From NCBI RefSeq assembly GCF_900231165.1, contig NZ_LT960614.1, forward strand, positions 1,734,550 to 1,798,549: 64,000 bases of DNA. The letters are read 5' to 3'. Positions 57,704 to 64,000 of the stretch are shown piece after piece. This stretch comes from Hartmannibacter diazotrophicus (GTDB lineage: Bacteria > Pseudomonadota > Alphaproteobacteria > Rhizobiales > Pleomorphomonadaceae). Both the position numbers and the translations under genes were made by a program. Under the pieces are notes generated by a model. It was not told where the DNA came from and ran no database searches. It worked only from the letters and a program-made list of their open reading frames with translations. Positions within the stretch are counted from its first letter, which is position 1. Each line of letters opens with the position of its first letter.

Positions 57704-58468
57704 TCATCGCGGCCCCGCACTATCGGTTCGCGCCACGAATAGGCCGTCCGATCGCGGTGCAGGCAGTACCGGATCGCGCGCGGACTCCTGCGCAGATGGT
57801 TCAGCCGGATCGACGTCGTGCTGCCGTTGGACTGCACCCGCGCTGCTGTCGACCTGCACGATGAAGAGCGGCGCACGGGTCCAGGCGAGCGGATCGGCCG
57901 TCGCCACCGCAACGGGGGCAGAAAGATCGCCGCCGCCGATGATCGGTGCGAGAGCGGCGACATAGGCGCGCGTTTCCGCCGGTAGTTGGCGCCCGGTCGC
58001 GTGGTATTCTTCGTAGCGGCCGGGACCGGCATTGTAGGCTGCCAGAAAGCCCGGCGAGCCGTAGCGATCGTGCACCTCGCGCAGATACGCAGCGCCCGCC
58101 ATGATGTTGTCGCGCGGGTCGTAGGGATCGCCGCCGAGACCATGTCGAGCGCGCAGATCCGCCCATGTGGCGGGCATGATCTGCATCAGGCCCATCGCGC
58201 CCTTGGGCGAGATCGCGCGCACATCACCGCGGCTCTCGACGCGCATGACCGCTCGAATCCACGCCTCCGGGATGCCGAACCGGCGCGCGGCGTCGGCGAT
58301 ATGGCCGGCATAGGGATCGCTGGGTGATGCGCGCTCTATCGGCGCGTTCTGGGCTGAGGCCGGAACGGCCAGCGGCAAGGCGATGAACGGGCCGGAAAGG
58401 AGAAGGAAGGCTGTGCGCCGGACGGTGGGAAACCGTCCGACGACAGCGCGAATGCGGCGGGCCGGCAT
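57704..58468 (-). CDS. lytic transglycosylase (VirB1/TrbN-like)
   Basis: A 254-residue exported muramidase. The N-terminus carries a signal-anchor (about 18-40, ending ASAQ). The SLT domain runs from about 60 to 180, with catalytic Glu78 in AVMRVESRGD, followed by KGAMGLMQIMPATW and GPGRYEEY. It opens peptidoglycan for mating-channel assembly. It lies just after the DUF736 gene on the minus strand. Confidence 0.9.
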   Translation of the reverse strand: MPARRIRAVVGRFPTVRRTAFLLLSGPFIALPLAVPASAQNAPIERASPSDPYAGHIADAARRFGIPEAWIRAVMRVESRGDVRAISPKGAMGLMQIMPATWADLRARHGLGGDPYDPRDNIMAGAAYLREVHDRYGSPGFLAAYNAGPGRYEEYHATGRQLPAETRAYVAALAPIIGGGDLSAPVAVATADPLAWTRAPLFIVQVDSSAGAVQRQHDVDPAEPSAQESARDPVLPAPRSDGLFVARTDSAGPR

Positions 58469-58471
58469 TGC

Positions 58472-58819
58472 TCAATCCCGCTCGCCGCGCTTGGGCGGGC
58501 GGTTCCAGTACAGGCCCCAGGCAGACTTGTCGTCGGCCGACTGGAACAGATTGGCGCGGATCGGCTGCGGAAAGCATGGATCGTCGAGTTGCAGCGCGAC
58601 GTACTCGCCGGCCTTCTCGCCGGTGCGCTTCCAACCCGCGCCGAGTTCAGCGCGGGGTTCGTTGTTCATGCCATCGAAGACGTGCACGCGGAAATCTGGG
58701 GCATTCTCAGCGTCGGACGGCTCGGCCGGAATGATGATGATGTCCTGGTGCAGCAGCAGTGTTTCCAAGTGTCCGATGAAGCCGGACTCGTCGCGTGTGA
58801 ATTGACCGATCAGGGACAT
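58472..58819 (-). CDS. DUF736 domain-containing protein
   Basis: A 115-residue protein starting MSLIGQFTRDESGFIGHLET, the DUF736 pattern. Such small proteins occur in most alpha/beta-proteobacterial ICEs beside traF and the relaxase; the role is unknown. The sequence YVALQLDDPCFPQPIRANLF is the second conserved block. The ATG follows CAAGGAGAAAAT, a strong site, 45 bases after the traF stop. Confidence 0.9.
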   Translation of the reverse strand: MSLIGQFTRDESGFIGHLETLLLHQDIIIIPAEPSDAENAPDFRVHVFDGMNNEPRAELGAGWKRTGEKAGEYVALQLDDPCFPQPIRANLFQSADDKSAWGLYWNRPPKRGERD

Positions 58820-58864
58820 GATTTTCTCCTTGGGATCGCGGTGAGATTGGGAATGGGCACGCCG

Positions 58865-59410
58865 TCACCGCGTCGGCGCGCGCCAGACGAAGCGGCGATC
58901 GCCGTCCTCGTCGGTGTAGAGGGGGATGGCCCGGCCGATCACGGCGGAGGCGGGAAGCGGGCCGAAGTAACGGCCGTCGAGGCTGTCGCGGACTTCCCAG
59001 TTCATCAGAAACAGCTCGCCCTCGGCGACGACGCGGCAGCCCTGCCAGACGGGCAGCGGATTGCCGCGGCGATCGCGCTCCAGCGCATCGCCCATCGGCA
59101 CGGCGTCGACGGTGATGGCGAGCCCAGTCCGGCAAACCCGCTGGCCAGGAAGCGCAACGACGTGCTTCATCAGCGGCACGCCGCGCGGCAGATAACCGCC
59201 CTCGGCAAGGAAGCTGGCGAGCGGCTCGGGCGCCCGCACGGCGACCAGATTGGTGACTTCCGGGGACGGGTCTGGCGTGATGGCGTAGAGGCCGATTGGC
59301 GTGCTGGCCGACGCATTCCAGATCAGCTTCGGCGCGAAGGACACGAGCGACAGGATGCCGAGCAACGACACCGCGGCGGTCGTGGTGATGGCGTAGCCGA
59401 GCCGGGTCAT
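58865..59410 (-). CDS. traF: conjugative pilin peptidase/cyclase TraF (S26 family)
   Basis: A 181-residue inner-membrane serine protease of the S26 signal peptidase class. One N-terminal helix (about 9-26) precedes catalytic Ser36 in SASTPIGLY, and the general-base Lys82 lies in MKHVVALPGQ. It resembles RP4 TraF, which processes and cyclises the TrbC pilin. Its ATG overlaps the DUF2840 stop (ATGA). Confidence 0.9.
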   Translation of the reverse strand: MTRLGYAITTTAAVSLLGILSLVSFAPKLIWNASASTPIGLYAITPDPSPEVTNLVAVRAPEPLASFLAEGGYLPRGVPLMKHVVALPGQRVCRTGLAITVDAVPMGDALERDRRGNPLPVWQGCRVVAEGELFLMNWEVRDSLDGRYFGPLPASAVIGRAIPLYTDEDGDRRFVWRAPTR

Positions 59411-59925
59411 GCGCCCATCCTCCGCGCCAGGAGGAAGGCGCGGTGGCGCTGCATCGTGTAGGCGCGCGGCGTCTCGCCGGCGGTCAGGCGATTGTGAACG
59501 TGCCGCCAGTGATCGGGCGCAACGTCGACTGGATCGATGCCGATCGCCTCGATCGCGTCAATGCGCTGGAGCATGCGCTCCACCTTCGGCCAGCCATCGA
59601 CGCGCAGCAGGATGTCGCCGCCAGGCGTCACGGTCGGGATCGTCTGGCAGGGTTCGCCGGCGCCGACCGCGCGCAGGATGTCGAGGCGCGAGAGCACGGT
59701 GCCGTGCTCGTTCGCGGCCCAGCGCACCAGCGCGAAGGTCGCGTCGGGAGGAAAGAACAGGATGCGGCGGCGGCGGTCGAGGACCTGTTCCCGCACCTCG
59801 CGGCCGAAGCGGATCCAGTGTTCGATCTGCTTCTCGATCCAGACCAGTTCGACCTGGGTGAGATCTTCCAGCGGCGCGTGAGGGGCGCGGCCGGCGCGCG
59901 CGGATGCGGCGGCAAGGCCGGGCAT
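59407..59925 (-). CDS. DUF2840 domain-containing protein
   Basis: A 172-residue protein of the DUF2840 family, seen beside parA and traF in alphaproteobacterial ICEs. Visible segments are TQVELVWIEKQIEHWIRFG and AFLLARRMGA at the C-terminus. No function is established. Its ATG overlaps the preceding small gene's stop (TAATG), indicating coupling. Confidence 0.85.
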   Translation of the reverse strand: MPGLAAASARAGRAPHAPLEDLTQVELVWIEKQIEHWIRFGREVREQVLDRRRRILFFPPDATFALVRWAANEHGTVLSRLDILRAVGAGEPCQTIPTVTPGGDILLRVDGWPKVERMLQRIDAIEAIGIDPVDVAPDHWRHVHNRLTAGETPRAYTMQRHRAFLLARRMGA

Positions 59926-60176
59926 TAGGCGTCTCCTTGGGCTGGTGGGAATTCGCGCTCGAACAGCGCGCGCAGCATGTCGGCGACGGTCAGGCCGCGC
60001 TGGAAGGCCGCGATCTTGATCCGGCCGCGCATGTCCGCGGTCACGTCAATGGTTAGCCTGGCCGAGAAGTCGTCGGCGGGCTGAGATCGCTGCGTCTGGC
60101 GATCGGTCGCTTTGATCCAGCTCTCCGGATCGCCAGGCCGGGATGCGAAGCCGCGCTTGGGGGATCGTTCGCTCAT
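59925..60176 (-). CDS. small ribbon-helix-helix-like ParA partner
   Basis: An 83-residue protein. The N-terminus is basic and the C-terminal part LTIDVTADMRGRIKIAAFQR, followed by GLTVADMLRALFER, looks like a ribbon-helix-helix DNA-binding domain. It overlaps parA (ATGA) and may be the centromere-binding partner in a partition system. The longer upstream frame (to 60233) is inside parA and rejected. Confidence 0.75.
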   Translation of the reverse strand: MSERSPKRGFASRPGDPESWIKATDRQTQRSQPADDFSARLTIDVTADMRGRIKIAAFQRGLTVADMLRALFEREFPPAQGDA

Positions 60177-60811
60177 GCGCCGATCCTCGCGACTTCGGCC
60201 GCGAGCGCGGCGATCTCGCGCGCGCCCGGACAATCCTCGTCCTGCTCGGCGGCGATCCGACCGGTCTGCACGACATCAGCAAAGACGATGCGCTGGCCGA
60301 TTGTCGTCGCGAGCAATGGCGGGTCGTGATCCGCGAGTGTCTCTGCGGTTTCGCGGGCGAGCACGGTGCGCGCCGCGCAGCGGTTCAGCACGAAGCGAGC
60401 GGCAAGCTCTGGGCGGTAGATGCGCGCTTCGCGCAGCAGCGCCAGCATCTCGGCCGACGCCCATCCATCGAGCGGCGACGGCTGCACCGGGATCAGCACG
60501 AGGTCAGCGGCGAGCAGCGCCGAGCGCATGAGGCTGGCGACACGTGGCGGCCCATCGATGACGACATGGTCGGCGTCACGCGCCAGCTCCGGCGCTTCGC
60601 GATGCAGGGTGTCGCGCGCCAGGCCGACCACACCGAAGAGCCGCTGCAGTCCCTCCCGACTGCGTTGCTGCGACCAGTCCAGCGCCGAGCCCTGGGGATC
60701 GGCGTCGATCAACGTGACGCGCTGCCCATGCCGAGCCCATTCGCCAGCAAGATGCAGCGCCAGCGTCGTCTTGCCGACGCCGCCCTTCTGGTTGAGGAGC
60801 GCGACGATCAT
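60173..60811 (-). CDS. parA: ParA/MinD family partition ATPase
   Basis: A 212-residue deviant Walker-A ATPase, with KGGVGKTT at 9-16, DADPQGSALDW at about 38-48 and VVIDGPPRV at about 83-91. It is short (small ParA type, no N-terminal HTH), typical of ICE-borne parA genes. It probably stabilises the excised circular form. The ATG follows GCCGGGAGACCGTC. The iteron-like repeats lie just upstream. Confidence 0.92.
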   Translation of the reverse strand: MIVALLNQKGGVGKTTLALHLAGEWARHGQRVTLIDADPQGSALDWSQQRSREGLQRLFGVVGLARDTLHREAPELARDADHVVIDGPPRVASLMRSALLAADLVLIPVQPSPLDGWASAEMLALLREARIYRPELAARFVLNRCAARTVLARETAETLADHDPPLLATTIGQRIVFADVVQTGRIAAEQDEDCPGAREIAALAAEVARIGA

Positions 60812-60947
60812 GACGGTCTCCCGGCTATCGGGGTCTCGTCCACACGGCGCGAAAAAGCGGGTTCCGTTAGAAAGATTCCGAAGGAATCTAGGTTAGATAA
60901 GTTACGGGGCTCGCAAGCTGCTGATTCAGCGCGAGGAATCGGCGATT

Positions 60948-61017
60948 CCGGTCCCTGATAGCACGAGAGTCCGGTCCCCGATGGCACGACAGTGCCGGTC
61001 CCTGATAGCACGACACT
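60948..61017. repeat. three iteron-like direct repeats downstream of repA
   Basis: Three 23-base copies (60948-60970, 60971-60993, 60995-61017) share the core CCGGTCCCTGATAGCACGA. They have one to three changes and period 23-24. They sit between the repA stop and parA. Such repeats are typical replicon-initiator binding sites, so this may be the replication origin of the excised element. Confidence 0.7.
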
Positions 61018-61019
61018 AT

Positions 61020-61907
61020 TCACAGCTTATCCCCAGGGCGAGTTGGCGAACGGCGACGGCGGCGCGGGATGCCGAGCGCGTCGGGATCGGTGGGTGCGAA
61101 GGACAGGATTTCGGGACCGCCGAGGCATTGCTCGATGGTGAGCCGGTAGCCCGGCAACGGCTGGCGGCGGGCGATGTCGCGCAGGTCGTAGGCGAAGTGC
61201 TTGAGCGGCGAGAGGCTGCCGGACTTGGCGTGAAGGTGGGGGAAGTCGAAGCTCCAGCCGAACTCTTGGCGACCGCCGTGCTTTCGGACCAGGCGGTAGA
61301 GCCAGCGCTCCAGACCGCCGGTGAGATCGAAGTATTTGCGGTCGATCGTCAGCACGAGCGCGTCGTCGAGGACGGCGCCATAAAACCAGTCCGGGAGGAT
61401 CAGTTCGAGGCCGAGCGGACGGCCGCGGTGATCAGCGCGCTCCTTCCATTCGTTGATCCAGGAGAAGCGGTGCATCCGTCGCTCGGTCGGCTGGCGGATC
61501 GATGTTGCGATTGTGGTCGATTGTAGCCGGTCGAGCGCGGCCTTGAGGCGGTCGTAGTCGCGAAGCGATACGCCGCGGCCGATGAAGTTCAGGATTTCGT
61601 AGGGCGTCGTCGCCATCAGGCGCGAGGGGCGCAAGCCGACATCGCGCGCTTCGACGATCTGCGAGGCGGCCCAGATGAGGACGTCCGCGTCCCAGATCGT
61701 CGCCATGCCATGCTCGGGAACGGCTTCGACGCGGATTTTCACTGAGCCAGCCTTGAAGTCGATCGGCGCCAGACGCTTCGACTTGGCGAGCGAAAAGAAC
61801 GGGTAGGCCATGAGGTCCTGCGCATCGCGGGGCGCGAGATCGCCGGGCAGCGCCCGGAACAGATCGAGTTGGGCACGCTCATCGTAATGGGTGTGGCGGG
61901 ACGACAT
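61020..61907 (-). CDS. repA: replication initiator protein A (RepA)
   Basis: A 295-residue plasmid-type replication initiator (RPA family). Visible family segments are LMAYPFFSLAKSKRLAPIDF (about 32-51), LMATTPYEILNFIGRG and LERWLYRLVRKHGGRQ. It probably lets the excised circle replicate transiently. It is 12 bases after the HTH gene stop on the minus strand. The start ATG has only a weak Shine-Dalgarno. The three direct repeats follow directly after its stop codon. Confidence 0.9.
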   Translation of the reverse strand: MSSRHTHYDERAQLDLFRALPGDLAPRDAQDLMAYPFFSLAKSKRLAPIDFKAGSVKIRVEAVPEHGMATIWDADVLIWAASQIVEARDVGLRPSRLMATTPYEILNFIGRGVSLRDYDRLKAALDRLQSTTIATSIRQPTERRMHRFSWINEWKERADHRGRPLGLELILPDWFYGAVLDDALVLTIDRKYFDLTGGLERWLYRLVRKHGGRQEFGWSFDFPHLHAKSGSLSPLKHFAYDLRDIARRQPLPGYRLTIEQCLGGPEILSFAPTDPDALGIPRRRRRSPTRPGDKL

Positions 61908-61918
61908 GGCCGGTCGTC

Positions 61919-62200
61919 TCAGCGCGGGAAGCGTCCGCCGGCGGCGGTCGAGGCTGTTTGGCGCTTGGCCGGTAAAACAGTGCCGCCGCGCGGATCCGAC
62001 GTGGAGGTGACGAGACCGCGATCCGCCCAGGCCTGAAGGTCGTCGACGGAATAGACGACACGGCCGCCGAGCTTGCGGTAGATCGGACCGGTCCCGTAGG
62101 TCCGATGCTTCTCAAGGGTGCGTTCGGAAAGGCCGAGGAAGCGAGCCGCCTCCTGCGTTCTCAGGTAGCGTGGCGGTAAATTGGCGGCTCTTTCGGCCAT
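61919..62200 (-). CDS. helix-turn-helix regulator (AlpA/MerR-like)
   Basis: A 93-residue protein with a MerR-like helix-turn-helix, RTQEAARFLGLSERTLEKHR followed by GTGPIYRKLGGRVVYSVDDL. It is close to DNA-binding proteins found just upstream of repA in ICEs. It may control repA-parA. The ATG at 62200 follows CCACGGAGGTGCGATC. The gap to the next gene upstream (62201-62326) holds nothing I can support. Confidence 0.85.
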   Translation of the reverse strand: MAERAANLPPRYLRTQEAARFLGLSERTLEKHRTYGTGPIYRKLGGRVVYSVDDLQAWADRGLVTSTSDPRGGTVLPAKRQTASTAAGGRFPR

Positions 62201-62326
62201 GATCGCACCTCCGTGGTCTCGCGGGTGGCCGCTTCGAATAAGCGGCGGGTTGCGAGCACGGTGGCGCGGAGACGGCGCCTCGGACGATGTCGAAGTAAGA
62301 TGCTAAAATCGACACGCGAGCGGGTA

Positions 62327-63092
62327 TCAGCGATCCCGTCGTGGGCGGCGCAGCAATGTCCGATAGCCGCCGCGAACGAGCTTCATGCCGTCGCGGGCGA
62401 GACGGATGGTGATCTCCCGGATCGGGTCGCCGACCCAGGATGCTGCGTCAATCTTGTGCTGGGGGAAGAGATGCTCGGCGACGGTGCGGTAGATGGCGCC
62501 GCTCTCGCGCGCGTCGATGGCGCGCAGCATCTGGCGGGCGCGCTGACGTCTTTGCGGCGTCAGGCGTGGATCGGGCGGCACGCGCTTGCCGAACATCGCG
62601 TGCCAGAGCCGTTCGACCGCGGTCAGTCGGTCGGGCGTCAGCTCATCGAATATGATGAACGCGCCAAGGGGGCGGGCATCATCGACGTTGAACAGGGCCA
62701 CGTCGTGGGGCTCGCCGCGCAGTACGAGCCGGATCAGACCAGGATCATGCTCGATGGTGGCGTGGGCGTGCAGATCCTCAACGCTGAGGCGGAGATCTCC
62801 CGCCGGGTTCGCTCCGACGGTGAACGGGAGTGTCGCGGGATCGGTTTGCGGGGTCCAGAAGATCGGTTGGATGAGCGCCGAGTTGCGAGGGTCGGCGACG
62901 AAATCGCAAGCCCCATTGATCGGCGAACTCGCCCGCGACATACTCGGTCAACCGCCCGACCGCTACCAGTTCCTGATAGGATTTTCTGTATTCAGGGTTA
63001 CGACGCAGGAACTCCCAGGCGAGATCGCCGGGGGTCAACTTGTCGATATAGTCATAGGCGGCTTCGGACCGCCAGCTTTCATCCTCGGACAT
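62327..63092 (-). pseudogene. RovC-like transcriptional regulator gene (DUF6499+DUF2285) with a frameshift
   Basis: The N-terminal part starts MSEDESWRSEAAYDYIDKLT (ATG at 63092) and contains LAWEFLRRNPEYRKSYQELV, typical of the DUF6499 domain. It reads well to WGLRF near 62905. The C-terminal DUF2285/RovC DNA-binding part continues in another frame from DFVADPRNSALIQPIFWTPQ to the stop at 62327. A one-base surplus around 62897-62905 (minus strand GATTTCGTC region) separates them. If it is real, the full-length regulator is not made. Sequencing error is possible. Confidence 0.7.
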
Positions 63093-63210
63093 TCTCCACC
63101 GCCTCCGCGCAAGGTTGTGCAACGCGAGTTTTGCAGTGGATACGATTCCGGGTTGAGCGGAGCGCGGGAAGAACGAAGTGGCCGCAACGTGATGCGGTTT
63201 ACGCATCACC

Positions 63211-63474
63211 TCAGTGCAGACGGCCCTGGAGAAGCTGGCAAAAGCCGCTCTTCGTCATCCATTTCGCGCGATCGAGATGGCTGGTGTAGATGCGCTGAGC
63301 GCGCTCCGGTTCGGCCTTGGCATCGAGGCCGAAGAGGACTTCGACGACTTCACGCCAGTCGGCTTTTTCAGCGTCGGCATCCAGCAGCCGGACGTACAGC
63401 TTCAGATGCGCCTCGTCATAGGCGGTCAATGCCGCCCCCGACGGCGGCTGATCGAGAAAATCGTCTTTGGTCAC
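63211..63474 (-). CDS. small conserved ICE protein of unknown function
   Basis: An 87-residue protein. The segments EAHLKLYVRLLDADAEKADW and VLFGLDAKAEPERAQRIYTS, then LDRAKWMTKSGF, recur in many alpha/beta-proteobacterial ICEs next to the DUF2285 regulator. I know no function. I chose the GTG at 63474 because GGGGGATGTT precedes it. The frame is open up to an ATG at 63549 with weaker support. Confidence 0.7.
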   Translation of the reverse strand: MTKDDFLDQPPSGAALTAYDEAHLKLYVRLLDADAEKADWREVVEVLFGLDAKAEPERAQRIYTSHLDRAKWMTKSGFCQLLQGRLH

Positions 63475-63594
63475 AACATCCCCCGATCGCGAGATGTATC
63501 CAAACTGGAGGATATTGTTAACCGTGATTTGATCGGAATGAGGACGCAAGGCCTTGACGCGGGAAGAGGGGGCAACGCCGCGACCTGTCGAACG

Positions 63595-63837
63595 TCAGGT
63601 TTCCTTCTTCGCATCAACGAGCAGCACTCCCTTGCCCTGATCGGAGTTCAGGAAGACGATGCCGGCGCGTTCGAAAGCCCGTCTCACCTCATCGCGCGTG
63701 CTCTCGAAGACCTCGAGTCCACTGGGGGATTCGAGGCGCTTGAGCGCGGTCAATGAGACCCGGGCCTTGTCAGCGAGCGTCTCCTGTGTCCAACCCAGCA
63801 ACGCGCGTGCGGCCCGAAATTGTCGGGCGGTGATCAT
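63595..63837 (-). CDS. XRE family helix-turn-helix regulator
   Basis: An 80-residue Cro/C1-type regulator. The helix-turn-helix is FRAARALLGWTQETLADKAR, then VSLTALKRLES (about 7-37). The C-terminus (about 38-80) is short, with a GIVFLNSDQGKGVLLV strand. The ATG at 63837 follows GTGGGAGGTGATCATGT. A long palindrome upstream is the probable operator. It is likely a repressor of ICE genes, possibly including its own. Confidence 0.88.
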   Translation of the reverse strand: MITARQFRAARALLGWTQETLADKARVSLTALKRLESPSGLEVFESTRDEVRRAFERAGIVFLNSDQGKGVLLVDAKKET

Positions 63838-63871
63838 ACATGATCACCTCCCACACGGACCTACGCGTACG

Positions 63872-63902
63872 CCAAGACTACGACTATAATAGTCGTTCTT
63901 GG
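63872..63902. promoter_or_regulatory. palindromic operator upstream of the XRE gene
   Basis: ACGACTAT-A-ATAGTCGT (63880-63896) is a perfect 8-bp palindrome. The outer arms CCAAG (63872-63876) and CTTGG (63898-63902) extend the symmetry. It lies about 45-65 bases before the XRE ATG and overlaps TATTAT-like -10 sequences on both strands. Confidence 0.55.
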
Positions 63903-64000
63903 CAGTGCATTCCAGTCGGAAGTACATAGTTGGCCTCTGTCAGACCGCAAAAGTCGACAACTGATTCGGTCGCCTCAAAGCCGAAGGCCCCGGCCTTCCG

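Larger units (their letters stand above)
31750..64000. mobile_element. integrative and conjugative element at the guaA 3' end (right end outside window)
   Basis: Beside the guaA stop are a tyrosine integrase and an AlpA-like protein, then accessory cargo, a full trb-type mating apparatus, TraG, a relaxase, and parA/repA maintenance genes. The minus-strand order repA-parA-traF-relaxase-traG-trbBCDEJLFGI resembles Tn4371-like and other alphaproteobacterial ICEs. I searched by eye for a second copy of the guaA end and saw none, so the right boundary is probably beyond 64000. The internal tRNA-Leu-like fragment suggests a composite origin. Confidence 0.8.

Noticed and set aside
31776-64000. Second copy of the guaA end (attR) inside the window
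   Set aside because: I scanned for GAGTGGGAATGA and its complement and saw no convincing copy; the right end is probably outside.
31776-64000. Prophage
   Set aside because: No capsid, terminase, tail or lysis genes; the integrase and AlpA go with conjugation genes.

Overview
The window looks like part of the chromosome of an alphaproteobacterium of the order Hyphomicrobiales (Rhizobiales). Support comes from high GC, the gene strings yajC-secD-secF-Mth938-squalene/phytoene synthase and guaB-MAPEG-RsmB-like, a GAAC-N7-GAAC LexA box between uvrA and ssb, and a DUF1127 gene followed by CUCCUCC-loop RNAs. Genus and species cannot be fixed from the sequence alone.

Bases 1-31775 are core chromosome. 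They hold an MgtC-like protein, a DUF4396 membrane protein, a GH15 hydrolase and an SDR. A DUF4394 secreted protein is divergent from an ECF sigma/anti-sigma pair across a striking inverted-repeat promoter region. Next come tRNA-Glu, the yajC-secD-secF translocation operon, trmFO and a PNPOx-fold protein. A DUF1127 small protein follows, with four CCUCCUCCC-loop hairpins resembling the 'cuckoo' sRNAs. Then come uvrA/ssb, a GST, ppx-rlmE, guaB-MAPEG-RNA methyltransferase, a pentapeptide-repeat protein, a large TPR/SPINDLY-type glycosyltransferase and guaA.

From the 3' end of guaA (31775) to the right edge the DNA is accessory. A tyrosine integrase and an AlpA-type regulator sit directly beside guaA, then a 3' tRNA-Leu-like fragment. 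Next is about 9 kb of redox cargo: three SDRs, an enoyl-CoA hydratase-like protein, an Old Yellow Enzyme reductase, a GST, a peroxiredoxin-like protein, an NTF2-like protein, two LysR and one TetR regulator. From 43.3 to 63.8 kb runs a minus-strand conjugation and maintenance block: trbBCDEJ-K-LFGI with DUF2274, CopG, traG, a VirD2/DUF3363-type relaxase, a lytic transglycosylase, DUF736, traF, DUF2840, parA with a small RHH-like partner, repA with three iteron-like repeats, an HTH protein, a frameshifted RovC-like regulator gene, a small conserved protein and an XRE regulator. The layout resembles Tn4371-like/alphaproteobacterial integrative and conjugative elements. The second attachment site is not visible, so the element probably continues past base 64000.

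Most worth a second look: the DUF1127 plus four-hairpin RNA operon, the symmetrical divergent ECF promoter region, the guaA-anchored ICE with its redox cargo and internal tRNA fragment, and the frameshift in the RovC-like regulator.
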